Assembly (NCBI GenBank): GCA_022316685.1
Contig: JAKJHU010000159.1
Coordinates: forward strand, 248,001-312,000
DNA from: Progne subis subis
Taxonomy: Eukaryota; Chordata; Aves; Passeriformes; Hirundinidae
DNA: 64,000 nucleotides
Direction of reading: 5' to 3'
Numbering within the stretch: position 1 is the stretch's first letter; every line of letters starts with the position of its first letter. Below, piece by piece: positions 34,069 to 45,992 of this stretch. Below the pieces are notes generated by a model. It saw nothing but the letters and a program-made list of their open reading frames with translations. It made no database searches and was not told the DNA's origin. The position numbers and the translations under genes are program-made.

Positions 34069-34774
34069 TGTTATGGGTGAGGTGTTGAGCTCATGTGTGT
34101 CTCCTGGGGTGACTGTGTATCCCCAGTCGTCCGTTGGGTGCAGGGGGGAGGGCAAGCATGGTTTGTTTTTTCCCCAGGAAAACTCTGCTCATCGGAGTGA
34201 CCTTGAAGCGGGGGAGCTGGAACTCGGCAAGACGGAAGAAGCTCTGTTGTTTTTTTCTCCGGCAGTTAGTTAGTTTAGTGCTAGCGTAGTTAGACGCTGT
34301 ACAATAGCTGAAGATTTTTTTGCTTTTTTTTCTTTTTTTCTTTTTCTTTTTTTTTTCCTTTTTTTCTTTTTCTTTTTTTTTTCCTTTTTTTTCCTTTTTT
34401 TTCTTTTTTGCCCTCTCCTCGGAACTGTTCCAACCTCTCCTGACTAAGGACCTGGGGAAGCACCGGGGGCCTCCACAGGGGATCCACCCCACCAAGACCA
34501 GCCCTGCAGATCTCCTTTTCTCCCAGCGCCAGTGGAGACGGAGCGGTGGAGCACAGTGACGATCTTCAAGAGGAGAGACTTTCTTTAAGTTTGTTATCCC
34601 TCCGTAAGCGGCACGAAGCTCTTGTCATCGGGTATTGTGCTGGGAGTGCTTTGCCTGTTTAATAAACAGGTTTTTTCCACTTCTCTCTGAGGAAGTCTTT
34701 TCCCAAACCGGTTGGGGGAGGGGAGGGGGGCCCCTTGGGAGGATTTCTCCCAAAATCTGCCTGAAACCACCACA
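34069..34774 (+). mobile_element. Solo LTR, about 706 bp, class uncertain
   Basis: Likely ends are TGTTATGGGTGAGGTGTTG and GCCTGAAACCACCACA. It contains TGTCTCCTGGGGTGACTGTG, a GC-richer middle, a long pyrimidine tract (34313-34410), and AATAAA within TTTAATAAACAGG (about 34661). It is richer in CpG than its surroundings. I see no convincing target-site duplication and no internal viral genes. Frames through the pyrimidine tract are not genes. Confidence 0.72.
34313..34410. repeat. Polypyrimidine (TTTTTC)n tract within the LTR
   Basis: T runs separated by single or double Cs. The minus strand would read only Lys/Glu/Arg codons. Confidence 0.93.
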
Positions 34775-37251
34775 ATGTGGAAAAAGGTTGCGGTGTAGAG
34801 ACCACCCTGAGCGTCTTTACAGAACATCCCCAGAACCTCTCTATGGAGAAGGCAGAGGCAGCAATCCAGGAGAGACTGAGAGACTGAGCTGCAGGACAAG
34901 TTAGGTAACAACCTGGGTGTTTTTTTTTTTTCTTCCTCCCAGTGACACAGCACTGTAAAAGCCACTGCTATTGCACAAGATGTTCAGGAAAACAAAATAA
35001 ACCTCTCATTGTGAATGACCTGAAAAATGCTGATTAGAGACTCAAAAACAGTGTAATAGCTTGTGATGAAAAAGGAAAGTGATAACAACTGGGCAGAATA
35101 ATGATATCTGAAGTGCTGAAAAGCCATCCAGGAAAAAAACTCAAGGCATCAATTAAAAGGTCACGCACTTTGGGATAGAAAGGGAAAAATAACAGTAATA
35201 TGTGACCCAATGATAGATGGAGATGGCCTATGATGTCTAAGAAAAAGTGTACAGTGAGTGAGTCTTTTTATCCCTTTGGAATAACAACAACGTTGGAAAA
35301 TTTATATCACCTTTGGGTGTCAAAGCCTTTGCAGTTGTTCAGAAACCAAGAGCATTGAAATGCATATATGCTGACAGAAATATGTTGGATGTTTAGGCAG
35401 AGTGATCTGCACCCCGAAATTCTAAAATACAGGGGCAAATGGCTGCATTATGTTTGGGGTCAGCTTTTGAGAAACCTTTACATTTGGAAGAAAATGCAGA
35501 AAGCGTGGGAGTGTGGATGTCACGTGGCTGATGAAATGGAATTAAACTGATCTGGGGTTGCATAGCTGCCTTGTGCATTCTCCTGCAGAGGAACAAACTT
35601 TCCCAAAGCATTTGATGTAGCAGTGATGACAAAATTAGCAGACGGAGATATTGGTAAAACACATGGCAAATGGATGAAATAGATAATCAATAAGGAGTAA
35701 TCCTCAGTGGGGAAAAGAGGAGCTTCGGAAGGATAAAGAGGGGTGATTTCTTTAGCTGATTTACACAACATGTACACCACCAACAATAGCATTAGTAAAA
35801 ATGGATAAACAATGGATAAATAATAACAAAATGATTCAGTGAAATGTTTTATGAAGAAAAGCAGCCCAGCCCTGGAGATTGTTCCCTCTATGTCTGGATA
35901 AGCCACTGACCATGAACTCCCAATGCAATACTGTGGCAAAAAGACTTAATTCAGTTCCTGCTTTTAGAGTGGTGAATATGAATAGGAATTTATTGATGTC
36001 TCTTGTTTTTCTCTTGCTTCTCTTTATTTTAATTTTTTTTTTTTTTTAATCTTTCTGCACAGGCAAAGAGGAATTCAGAAAGAAGGGAAGTATGGGTAAA
36101 ATGCATATTGAATGCTGATGGATTTTTCAAAAGGTTTCTCCAGATATCACTAAAACCAGGAAAATGTGAAAATTATAAACAGACGTGTTTTGTGTTTGTT
36201 TGAGGAAAAAAGACATTTTCCTCCAAAAGAAAACTTTAAAAGAAAATACTGCAAATAGCTCTATTTAGGACTCTGGAAGCAAGACTGAACTTAATGCCAA
36301 GGAAGGCTCTGTAGAAAGTAAATGAGGCACCAAAAGACTTTAGAACTGCTCCATTAGCCCTCTTTCATCTTCTCCATCTATGACACAGCCAACAGAGACA
36401 CCCTTAGAGTCTCAGAGCAGACTTTTTACTGGCTTACTGGGGGATGCTATCAACTAACTGTGGTATAAACCATCCAATTTGCATTGAACTCTCCCAGCCC
36501 AGTTAATTTCTGCTGTAATGGGACAGACAGAAGTTTCAGAGGGATTTATCATCGCTTTCCTTCCATCCAGAAAAATGCAGGAACGAAGGGCACAGAGCCA
36601 CTGCCAAGAAGTTGGACGGTTGTCATTTAAAGTGTAATTCACCCAGAGCCACTGGAGAAGCATCAGCCTTGGTGGGCCTGGAGCTGCAGGATTAATGGAG
36701 CTGAAGCAGAGCTGAAGCTTTTTGCATGCAATTCAGGAAATGTCTAGACTTTGTGAGAAACCTGCTAAATTAGAGTGGCAGGATTTCGGGAACAGGGAAG
36801 CTCTTCTTGCTCTTGGCAAGAGGATTGGCTGGTGGAGGCGGGGGAAGCTGTAGGATTGATGGCTGGGGGGTGTCTGTGTTTGGAGAGTGACAGAGGAGTT
36901 GGCAAAGCGAGGCATTATCTGACTCAGGACTCCTGTCTCTAAATGAAAGTAGGGCAAGCCCAGGAGGAAACTAGTCTGGGGGCATCTCTTGTGAAAGTAA
37001 TGGCCCCATGGCAAAACTGCTGTGGAGCCCTGCACAGCTGAGGAGGGAGGAACAAGACCTGTTAAGGCTGATGGATCAGTGAAATCATTTTAAGATCTCC
37101 TTTCCACAGGAAAGCAGCCTGCTTTATCTTAATTTCTTCAGGCTTCCTTCAGGCTTTCCTCAGGTGAGATTTTCTAACAAGCAGAAGAAGAAGTCCCCAG
37201 AAGCCATCTAGACCAAAGTAATGGCATAAATGGCTGCCCTAGGAGATCTGG
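34775..37251. other. Unique sequence, no gene recognised
   Basis: No repeat family is recognised. A T run is at 36029-36048. Several minus-strand frames at 35.4-35.9 kb (up to 139 codons) lack recognisable motifs. Confidence 0.45.
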
Positions 37252-37987
37252 TGGTGGTCTTTGTAAGACAGTAACCTTCCAGGTTACCCTGGACGGGAAT
37301 TTCTGCTGTTTCAGCCTGTGTTTGTTACTTGAATTCCCTCATTCCTTCCCCTCACCCCTGCTTATATCCCAGACCTGTGCTATTATCCTGGTTCCTGCAG
37401 GAGCTCCAAATCTTCAGTTTATCAGAACCAATTATGTCAGACAATTGCTGCTGTTTTCCCAGGGCAGAGTGATGGGTCTTGGGAGCAGGAGAGAAGAAGC
37501 AGAGGTTACGAGCTGGCACTAGAAAGGCTCTGGGTTTAGGAGAAGGGAATACAGGTGACCCTGTCCCTGATAAGTAACAGCCGTGTTAATTACCTTGCCC
37601 CTGATGAGCTATATACAATAAAGATAAGGGTGATAAAAGGGTGTGGGTTAGCTGGTGAGGAGGAATCACAAAGAAGGATCCTGAGGAGAGAGAATCCCTG
37701 CTGTAAGATCAGTCTGGGTCTGCAGTTAGAGCCTGTTGTTGGAACCTGCAGTCACAGTCTAGCCAGGTAAAAGCCTGCAGTCAGAGTTTAGCAGGAAATA
37801 ACCAGGAGTCAACGGCTGCAAGGGAAACATCCAGCAGAAGCTTGCCGTAGCCAGAGTCAGTGAATAGTTGGAGTCAGGATGGCTCAGCATTAAAGAAGAA
37901 TAAACTAGGACCATTTTCATGCTGCGATGAACATGAAGTCTGTTTATTGGCTCATTTCTACCCTCTAAAAAGAGGGCTGCTGTAACA
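37252..37987 (+). mobile_element. Possible solo LTR
   Basis: The right part looks like an LTR: TATATA at 37610-37615, AATAAA at 37899-37904 and a terminal CTGCTGTAACA. Between them are three imperfect CTGCAGT[C/T]A[G/C]AG repeats starting near 37719, 37744 and 37771. If TGGTGGTCTTTG at 37252 is the start, both ends are flanked by TCTGG (37247-37251 and 37988-37992), a 5-bp duplication. The left boundary rests only on that short match, so the true start could lie inside. Confidence 0.4.
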
Positions 37988-38304
37988 TCTGGATAGTGTT
38001 TCACATGATGTTTTCCTCAGGAAGATAAGGAAGGATGGTGAAGATGGCTGTGGAAGAGTGGCTACCAGCAGAGGGATGATGCTTGCCACGCTGTCATAGT
38101 GAATGTGTGCATCCCAGGGGAACCTGCAGGAACCTGCCAAGATATCCATGCAGGAGCAAAGCTTGCATGACTCAGCCACTCAGCTTTGCCCATGGAGCCC
38201 CATCCAGGTTTTGAGCCCTTGGAAGGTCTTTAAAACAGCCACGGTTCTGAGCATCACACTTCAAAAAGAGTGGACCCTTGGCAAAGGCTGATTTGGGGAG
38301 AGCG

Positions 38305-38633
38305 GGGAGAGGAGAAAGGCCTTAGAGCACCTTCCAGTGCCTAAAGGGGGCTTACAAGAAGGATGGAAAGGGATTTTCCACAAAGAGGGATAGCTTTGAA
38401 CTGAAAGAATGAAAATTTAGAACAGGTATCAGGAAGAAATTATTTATTATAAGGGTGGTGAAGTACTGTCACAGCTTGGTCAGGGAGATTGTGGACTCCA
38501 TGGAAACGCTCAAGACTAAGTTGGATGCAATTTGGAACAACCTGGTCCAGTGGAAGTTGTCCCTGCCCATGGCAGGGGTGTGGAATGAGATGATCTTGAA
38601 GGTTCCTTCCAACCCAAAACCTTCTAGAACTCA
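38305..38633 (+). mobile_element. CR1 LINE 3' fragment, about 330 bp
   Basis: GAGGAGAAAGGCCTTAGAGC, CTAAAGGGGGCTTACAAGAA and GGATGGAAAGGGATTTTCC are the ORF2 region. A decayed ATGAAAATTTAGAACAGGTA and CAGGAAGAAATTATTTATTA follow, and the end is TCCAGTGGAAGTTGTCCCTG, CCCATGGCAGGGG and TTCCAACCCAAAACCTTC. Sense orientation. Confidence 0.9.
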
Positions 38634-39701
38634 ATAAGAATTAACTGCCAGAAAATGGTCTTCAAGGTGTGATGGCCTTGTAACAATGTGAAATAATGAA
38701 CCTGATATGACCCTGTAGTTGCCAGAGCTTCTTTTCTGGGTGTTGGAAGTTGAAGCAAGAAGGAAGAGGATGGAAATGGGGGTTTCTGTGGAGCTTAAAA
38801 AAGTAGCGGAAGATGTCATCACACCCATTTTGACTGCTTTGCACAATTTTTGCTCTGGCTGGGGGTGGGAGCCCAGGCAATGCAAAGATTAAAGCTGGTA
38901 ATCACAGGGAGGAGAACATTTGAGGGCCTGACAGACCCACATAGTCCCATCTACCACAGAAATTGGTCATTTCCTAAATCTTTTATAGAAGACACCAGGG
39001 AACGGGTATCTTTTTTCACCACCTGCTCTCATTCTGTCACTGCTCTTTTAATTTTCTTTATCTATAACATTAATAATCCTAAAGGTATTTTTAGTGGGTT
39101 CCCTAGGAGATATTTCTCTTCCAATCTATGTGTTTCCTTGAATACCAACAGTTGAATATCCTGATATCATAATTATCTGCTATAAATGATCTAACTTTTT
39201 TTTCCCATAAAGAATTTCCCACTAAAAATATCCAATAAAATTTGTTTTCTAAATTACCTCCATCCTGTGAAAGTGCCTGTGACAGAAAATAGTTTTTAAA
39301 ATGTCATTTGTTGCTGCTAAATTTTAAAATTAACTGCAACTTTAATGAGAATTATTGCTCCAGACAATCCCATATGAAATCTTCCAAACTTTTATCTGTT
39401 GATATTTGCCAGCTACTATCATCTTTCATAAATCAGAGTGCAGACCTATTCAGTAATTTTAAGTGTGAAAGCTCATTTGCTTGTTTACCAAAAAAATATG
39501 TAAAGAAGAGCCTCTTTTTTTACTGAACAGGCATTTACTCAGCAAAGCATTCAAACCTCTGCTGTTCTTTGCAGTTTTGTCATCGAGCCCAACTTGAAAA
39601 ACTGCAAATTTTGTCACATTGCTGGTACCTGTTTTTGCAGCCACCTTCTTGTAGCCTGCCCCTCGTTAACACAGTGCTCACAGCTGGGCACACCCACAGC
39701 A
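38634..39701. other. Unique sequence, no gene recognised
   Basis: AT-rich from about 39.0 to 39.5 kb. Nothing is recognised. Confidence 0.5.
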
Positions 39702-40048
39702 AGAATCACAGAAGGGTTTGAGTTGAGAGGGACCAAGACCCTCTGCAGTGGGCAGGGACTCCTTCCACTATCCCAGGCTGCTCCAAGCTCCATCCAACCT
39801 GGCCTTGGACACTTCCAGGGATGGGGCAGCCACAGCTTCTCCGAACAGCCTGTCCCAGTGCCTCACCACCCTCACAGGGAAGAATTGCTTCCCAATATCT
39901 AATCTATGTTTCTCCACCTTAAAGCCATTCCCCTTTTTCTTGTCACTCCAGGCCCTTATCCAAAGTCCCTCTCCAGCTGTCCTGGAGCCCCTTTAAGCTC
40001 TGGAAGGGGCTCTAAGGTTTCTCTGAAGCCTTCACGTCTTCATGTTGA
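39702..40048 (-). mobile_element. CR1 LINE 3' fragment, antisense
   Basis: AGAATCACAGAAGGGTTTGA, GGCCTTGGACACTTCCAGGG, CAGCCACAGCTTCTCCGAAC, CCCTCACAGGGAAGAATTGC and TCTCTGAAGCCTTCACGTCT. It ends at the LTR beginning at 40056, whose left flank (ACTCCCC) appears to be CR1 sequence. Confidence 0.92.
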
Positions 40049-40055
40049 ACTCCCC

Positions 40056-40689
40056 TGTTGGGGAGGATGAAGCCAGAAAGCCCTAGAAATATGATTGCTT
40101 AGACTCTGAGAATGTGAAACATGTAAGTGAGATAGAATTGAAAGCAAGTTTTGATGTTTGAGAGCTACTGCATGTCTGGGAAAACAGTTATGTGACCAGC
40201 TGAAGGTCACCTGCAGCCAGACCCAGAGGTCAAATGGAATGTTGTGTCTCACCCCAATGTATGGTTCATCCCACACCTGTAACCCTCCCCTGAAGTATCA
40301 GGTATCTGTAACCCCATTGGCCCAAGTCCTGTTCCAGCCCACCTTGAAGACCCCTGATAAGGGGTCCCAAGGGGGCTGGACGCTCTCTTTGCCTGGCACC
40401 CTTCCCCGAGGACTTTCCTCTCTTGGAATTTCCTCTCCCTACCTCTCCCTTCCCCCACTCCCTAGGCCTTGCCACGAGCTGCGCCTGGCAGCTCAGAGCA
40501 AGGCCTCATATCCTTTACAATAAACCTCATCTTCTAAAACCTAACTTCAGAGATCTCTCTTCTACATTCATCCACACCATCCTGGAGTCTACAGCAGCAA
40601 AGTCATTTCTACACTCCCCCAGCTTTCCCAGTCTGGCCCCATGGCAGATCTACTTCCTTAGGCATCTTTGATCCCATGACAGGGACACA
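40056..40689 (+). mobile_element. Solo LTR at the edge of a CR1
   Basis: It starts TGTTGGGGAGGATGAAGCC and most likely ends ATGACAGGGACACA. ACTCCCC at 40049-40055 and ACTCCTC at 40690-40696 flank it, differing at one base, and may be a decayed target-site duplication. Inside are CCTTGAAGACCCCTGATAAG and a pyrimidine-rich stretch, with AATAAA at 40519-40524 (TTTACAATAAACCTC). The U5-like remainder is about 165 bp. No internal viral genes are present. Confidence 0.75.
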
Positions 40690-40750
40690 ACTCCTCTCCC
40701 AAGGCCACACAGATTCTTAATAGTCCTTGTACACTACCTTAAGGCTTTGG

Positions 40751-40800
<50 letters not shown>

Positions 40801-41070
40801 TAATCTACATAAGTCCAACCCTTTACAATGTATTCTTGCTGATTATTGAGATTTGATTTTCCCCTCCAGAGGACATTGTTTATTTTCTCTATTGCACCAC
40901 TGTAAGCAATTTTCCATCCATGGAAATGATATCTTCCTGGACAGCTCCTTTGATACCTTTTTTTAATGTGCATTTTTAAAAAATTTATGTATTAAAAAAA
41001 AAATACCAGGTTCATTTGATACCTTTATAAAGTTAAACCTTAATACTGACATTACACATTTCATGATATC
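40690..41070. other. Unique sequence with a 48-base T run
   Basis: Only the poly(T) at 40752-40799 stands out. Confidence 0.6.
40752..40799. repeat. Uninterrupted poly(T), 48 bases
   Basis: Forty-eight consecutive Ts with no interruption is the longest homopolymer in the window. Its exact length is doubtful, because such runs are poorly resolved by sequencing. Confidence 0.95.
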
Positions 41071-41178
41071 GTGAAATCATAGAATTAGAGAATGGTTTAC
41101 GTTGGAGGGGACCTTAAACATCATTCAGTTCCAACCTTCCTGCCATGGGCAGTGAACCTTCCACTGGACAATATTCTA
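41071..41178 (-). mobile_element. CR1 LINE 3' tail, antisense
   Basis: GAAATCATAGAATTAGAGAA, TGGTTTACGTTGGAGGGGAC, CCTTAAACATCATTCAGTTC and CCTGCCATGGGCAGTG. Confidence 0.9.
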
Positions 41179-42167
41179 TGCTAGAATAACTACGATTAAT
41201 AATTCCAGGGGCAAAATGGAACCCAGAAACATTCTTTCAGTATATTCTGCATGGAAAAAGTCTATCACCTCTCTTTGCTATTATATGAATTCATTGCATT
41301 CAGACTGCAGCAGCATCCAGACACTATATCAACATCCTGCTAAAGGACATACCCTTCCCCAAAGAGCTTAATACTGTACCAGTTTTATCATATTGCTGAA
41401 CATCAATTATGCTCCAGCTGCTCTCTCCACAAAGGTAATAACTCTGTTCTTTTACAGGCAGGGTCTCAGGCAACTTTCTCATATCTCAAATAAAAAGTCT
41501 TTAGAAAACCGATCTGATTCCAGATTATTACAGGACTGGGGAAACACTGACCTTGCACTTTTAAGTATTATGGCTTAAAGAGGAGGGTGAAATAACACCC
41601 TAACTTGTTGTCCGGGGAGAGCCTATCTTTGCTCTTCCCTCCCCGCCCCCCCCCCCCCCACCCTTTAACAAAGCTTTTTACACCTGATATTTCCTGGGCA
41701 GGCAAAGACTTTCAGGAGAAGGAAGCAGGAGCAGGTAATGCAGGAGAGATAAGACAGCAGCGATATAAAATAAAGGTACAAGGTGCCCCCAGCCCTGCAT
41801 AATCAATGCCCTAAATCAGCTAAGACATTCTGCAAGTTCAGAAAAAAACAGCAGTTTCAGGAGGCGCTTTGTTTGCCTTCTGTTTGGCCAGGGAGAAATT
41901 TGACAGTTTGGAGCAGTAGCTCAAACTAACAAGTGTCTGTGTCCTCACTCTGCAGGAGAGGCAACATGCAGGCAGTGAATTTATGTGCTGGTGAAAAGCA
42001 CCTTATTATTTTCAGCAGTAAATTCAACTCTGCAGACAAAGAACTCGCATACTTTGCCTCCCAAGCATCAGTGCACGCTTGCATGTGAGTGTGCAAACAT
42101 GCCAGTATTGAAATATTTGCATAAGAGCAGAGATAAGCTCTGAGAGATGCATTTGCAGATGGAGAGA
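41179..42167. other. Unique sequence with a poly(C) run
   Basis: A C run is at 41646-41659, just after CCCTCCCCG. No gene is recognised. Confidence 0.5.
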
Positions 42168-42430
42168 ACATCAAGATCATCTCATTCCAACCTCCTGCCA
42201 TGGCCAGGGACATTTTCCACTATCCCAGGTTGCTCCAAGACATGTCCAGCCTGGCCTGGGACATTTCCAGGGATGGGGCAGTCACAGCTTCTCTGGGAAA
42301 CTTGTGCCAGGGCCTCACCACCCTCATATGTAAGAATTTCTTCCTGATATCCAATCTGTAAATGTAAGCCTGAACTCCCTTGGATTAGAGCCATTACCTC
42401 TTGTCCTATCACTCTCAAGGCCATGTATAG
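42168..42430 (-). mobile_element. CR1 LINE 3' fragment, antisense
   Basis: Begins within the tail (AAGATCATCTCATTCCAACC) and continues GACATTTCCAGGGATGGGGC, AGGGCCTCACCACCCTCATA, TTTCTTCCTGATATCCAATC and TTGTCCTATCACTCTCAAGG. The last 30 or so tail bases are decayed. Confidence 0.92.
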
Positions 42431-45400
42431 TTAAGGGTAAATCCCTGGATAAACATGGAAATCAGTAATGCAAAATCTCAAACAACTGCAATGCAGCTGC
42501 CAGGCTGTGGGGAACCAGCTTTTTCTAACAGTAATATCCAAACCAAGGGCTTCCTCAAAAGAGGGGATTTGTTAAAACACAGGACAGTTTCTCTTGAGAG
42601 AAATTATTATTTATTTATCCTAATAACTATTCAGTCTTATTCATTCAGATGTCTGCAAATTCCAGAACTTGCAAGGGTAAAAACGAGATGCTCATCTCTG
42701 GACAGCAGTGGCTGTGCCTTTCAACTCATATAATTAAAGGAAATGCTCATTTTCAGGAACATAAGGCTCAGATCTGTGGTTCTTTCAGCGCAGTCCCACC
42801 TGTCAGCTGGCTGTGGTAGCTATCAGACTGTATTGTTTCTGTGTTCACTCTGGCTTGGGCTCAATCACAGAAAATCCCAGTGGACTGGTCTATGAACACA
42901 CTTAGAACCAGCCCCTGCAGCTGAGCTCATGGGCTCTCTGCTGCTGTGGCTCTAGGTCCAGGCCTGCTCTGGGACCTCTTCTGTCTCAGATTCCTGCAGT
43001 GGCAGTTGAGGGGCTGGAAGGTGACTCAGTAAAGGAATTGGTAACTCCCAAGTGCACAGATTCCATTGTCTTCACCAGCACTCAACTCATTCAACAATGC
43101 CCAAACAGCCAAAAAAGGGTTGGTGGCTGCAGAAGGACACATTATCATCAATAAGTGGCTGTAGCTGCTTTTTGCTTTGTTTTGCACCAGAACAGCTTTC
43201 CTACATATGGCAGAGCTCATCCCAATGATTGATCTGCCTCATTTGACTTCCCAGTTCCACAGCTGATGAAGATTTTGGGGAACAAGTCCATGCAAGCATC
43301 AGAGAGAGGCAAATTGGGTTTTCATGGCCCCATGCTACTTTATGCAATTATGCTTCCTCATGTGAGGGTATCCCACTGGGGGCTCACCCTTGGATTCACT
43401 CTTCTAAATGACTTTCAATCATTTTTGCTGAAGACAGTCATTTTCATAGCTGCTTGCATAATAAATTCAGAGTTACATGCTCAGTGGTTCTCTACTTACA
43501 CCCCATTCCTGCAAAACAAAATGATTAAACTGAGTTTATCAAAAATGTGAGTCAGCACTTTTATTTTACTGATAAAGTTTGGCCATGTTCAGTTTTGTTT
43601 GATATTTTCTTCTGCAATTGAAAGCTTGTATTTAAAGGTTAAAACTTAGAAAATGATTGGGCCAGTGGATAATTGTCCATGGAGTTTGTAGGACATTCTG
43701 AATTTCACTCCTGGCCTAAACTGAGCTCAATGACCTTGGGAAAGTTAATCTGCATGCAGTTTGGAGTTTGTGATACTTAGTTATGCAGAGGTAGCAGGAC
43801 TCATGTAAACTAAAGAAGTTTCAGATGTGGAGACACCAAAAAAATATGAGGAAATCATTCAGTAACTGCCTGGTAGATAATGGAGAATGAACTATTCATC
43901 TATATTTAGATCAGTCCAATCACACACCTTGACACCAGAGAAGTAAATCTGGGAAGCTCCAGAGGAGGTTCAGACCTACAATCACAGTGATTAGATTTCA
44001 TTCTATTTTAGGTAACCGGTGCTGAGGTTTGCAAGTGGCTGCTGGCTCGGAGGTTTTCTGGGCCTCTTAGGTTGACAGATGCTATTGAAATTGACTCTGT
44101 AGTGGGTGATACAGGTTGAGGACACAATTTTGGGTGTGGAGCTGCTGGAATTGGTCATACCAGGTGTTGATTGTGCCAACTAATTGCCAGACATGAGATT
44201 AACACAGTTTAGATCCTAAATACAGTTGAGCATGGGAAAAAAAATACAATAACCAGAGGGATAGGCACAAACAAGAAAGCTCCATTAGGAGGGGTCTGCC
44301 TGCCTTCCTAGCACATTCCCCAGAGTCCTATGAGCCTTCTGTAAATGGCCCCAAAGTCCTCCAGCACTGCTGGCTACAGGAGCTTTGAGATTTAGAACGT
44401 AATTGTCCCAATGGAGAAAATATTCCTATGACTGGTCACCCAGCCAGTCCCTGTCACTTCCCTCCTGTCATGCAAGGGGATGTATTCATTTAATTATTTG
44501 TGTACACACCCAAGAGACTAGGAAAACAAAAAAAAAAAAAAAAAAAGAGGTGGATCTGTAATTTAAAGGTTTTCCATACATAACCAAGTGATAGGCTTTC
44601 CTTTCCAACTTGAAAATTTTGGTTAAAAACACCTGTGCAATTAAAATTAGATCTTATCCTAGCCACAAGCCACAGATGCCAACACAGTTTCTACTGCATC
44701 TCAGGAGGATTTTCCAAAATATCATTAAATTATCTCATGTGGCTACAGCCAGGAGTGTGTCTGTGGTAGCAGGGAGCTCAGTGAGGGTTTTATCCCCTAA
44801 AATCAATTTAGTTTTCCCAGAAAAAAAACCCAAAACTACTGTAGTGTCTACCTGAGCAGGTCCTTTTGATACAATCTGCTGCAAAGGCTTGGCCTGAGGT
44901 GGGATACATCCCACCTGACACACAGGACAGGTTTTGTCTAATCAAATAAAGACAGAGATGAGATGATCAATGTCCTAAAAACCCGTGGCTCTGCTGACTC
45001 ACTCTTCCTCGTCCTTAAAGGGAGAACTGATGGCCTCAGACATCGGTGCTTCCAGAACAGACGCCTCCGTTTACTGATCCAAATCCTGCCCTAAGCAAGT
45101 CCAGCTCACTTCACCCGGCTTCTTTCCACACCCACACAGAACTTTTCTGCCCTTACACATCCATTTTGCTTCCCTCAGCTCTGGCCAAGGTGTGGTTACA
45201 TTGGTAGACAGTGACATGGAAAAAAAAAAAAAAAAAAAAAAATCCATCTCCTCCTGTTGGCAAAGAGCTTGACCTGTCTTCATCTGTGGACCCAGTGAGC
45301 ATAAACTGAGCTCAGCAAGCCTGATATAACTCAGGAAAATGGATCAAAATGTAGGAGTTTTTCATCTGGAAAGGCAGTTGGCAGTTCTGCTGTGGAGACA

Positions 45401-45955
45401 TCACCTTGGGTTGTAGTTGGTGGTGGCTGCAACGTTGAAATGGTTTTGCTTGTCCCCTCTGTGTCTCACTGCAAATCTCCTCCCCAAACCTCACACTCCC
45501 AGCTCGTTCATTTTTAAGGCCCTACTGGAAAGCTCCGTAGTCCTTCAGGGCATGTCAATAAATGAACAAAGTGAGTGTGATCATTGCCATGTGGATGGAG
45601 GATTTATGCCACCACTGTTTGTTTCCTACTGCTGGATTCTGTCACCCCCCCATCCCTCATCTTTGTTGCCTTCCAACGTTGTAAATTCTTCCCAGCACAG
45701 AACTTACTCTCTAATTTTTCTGTTAAATGTCTAGTCTACAAATGAGTCTCAGCCATCCTCATTAACAGTACTTCATACTTATTCCTTCATAAACTGATGG
45801 ATGAAAAGCTCTGTAAAAACACAGAAAAAACCCACCAACATTATTTTCCCCCAGAGGAGGGTTTGCAAAGTCATTGCTCAAAGGAAGCCAGCAGACTTTC
45901 CCATCTAACTCAAATCCAACACAACTCTGTTGCCAGAAGCATAACTTATTTTCCT

Positions 45956-45992
<37 letters not shown>

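Noticed and set aside
34313..34559. Lys/Glu- or Phe-rich protein frames
   Set aside because: They are products of the polypyrimidine tract within an LTR.
34034..34779. AATGTG direct repeat around the LTR as its target-site duplication
   Set aside because: It would require an LTR starting AGAAAAAC, without the TG…CA ends that the canonical boundaries show.
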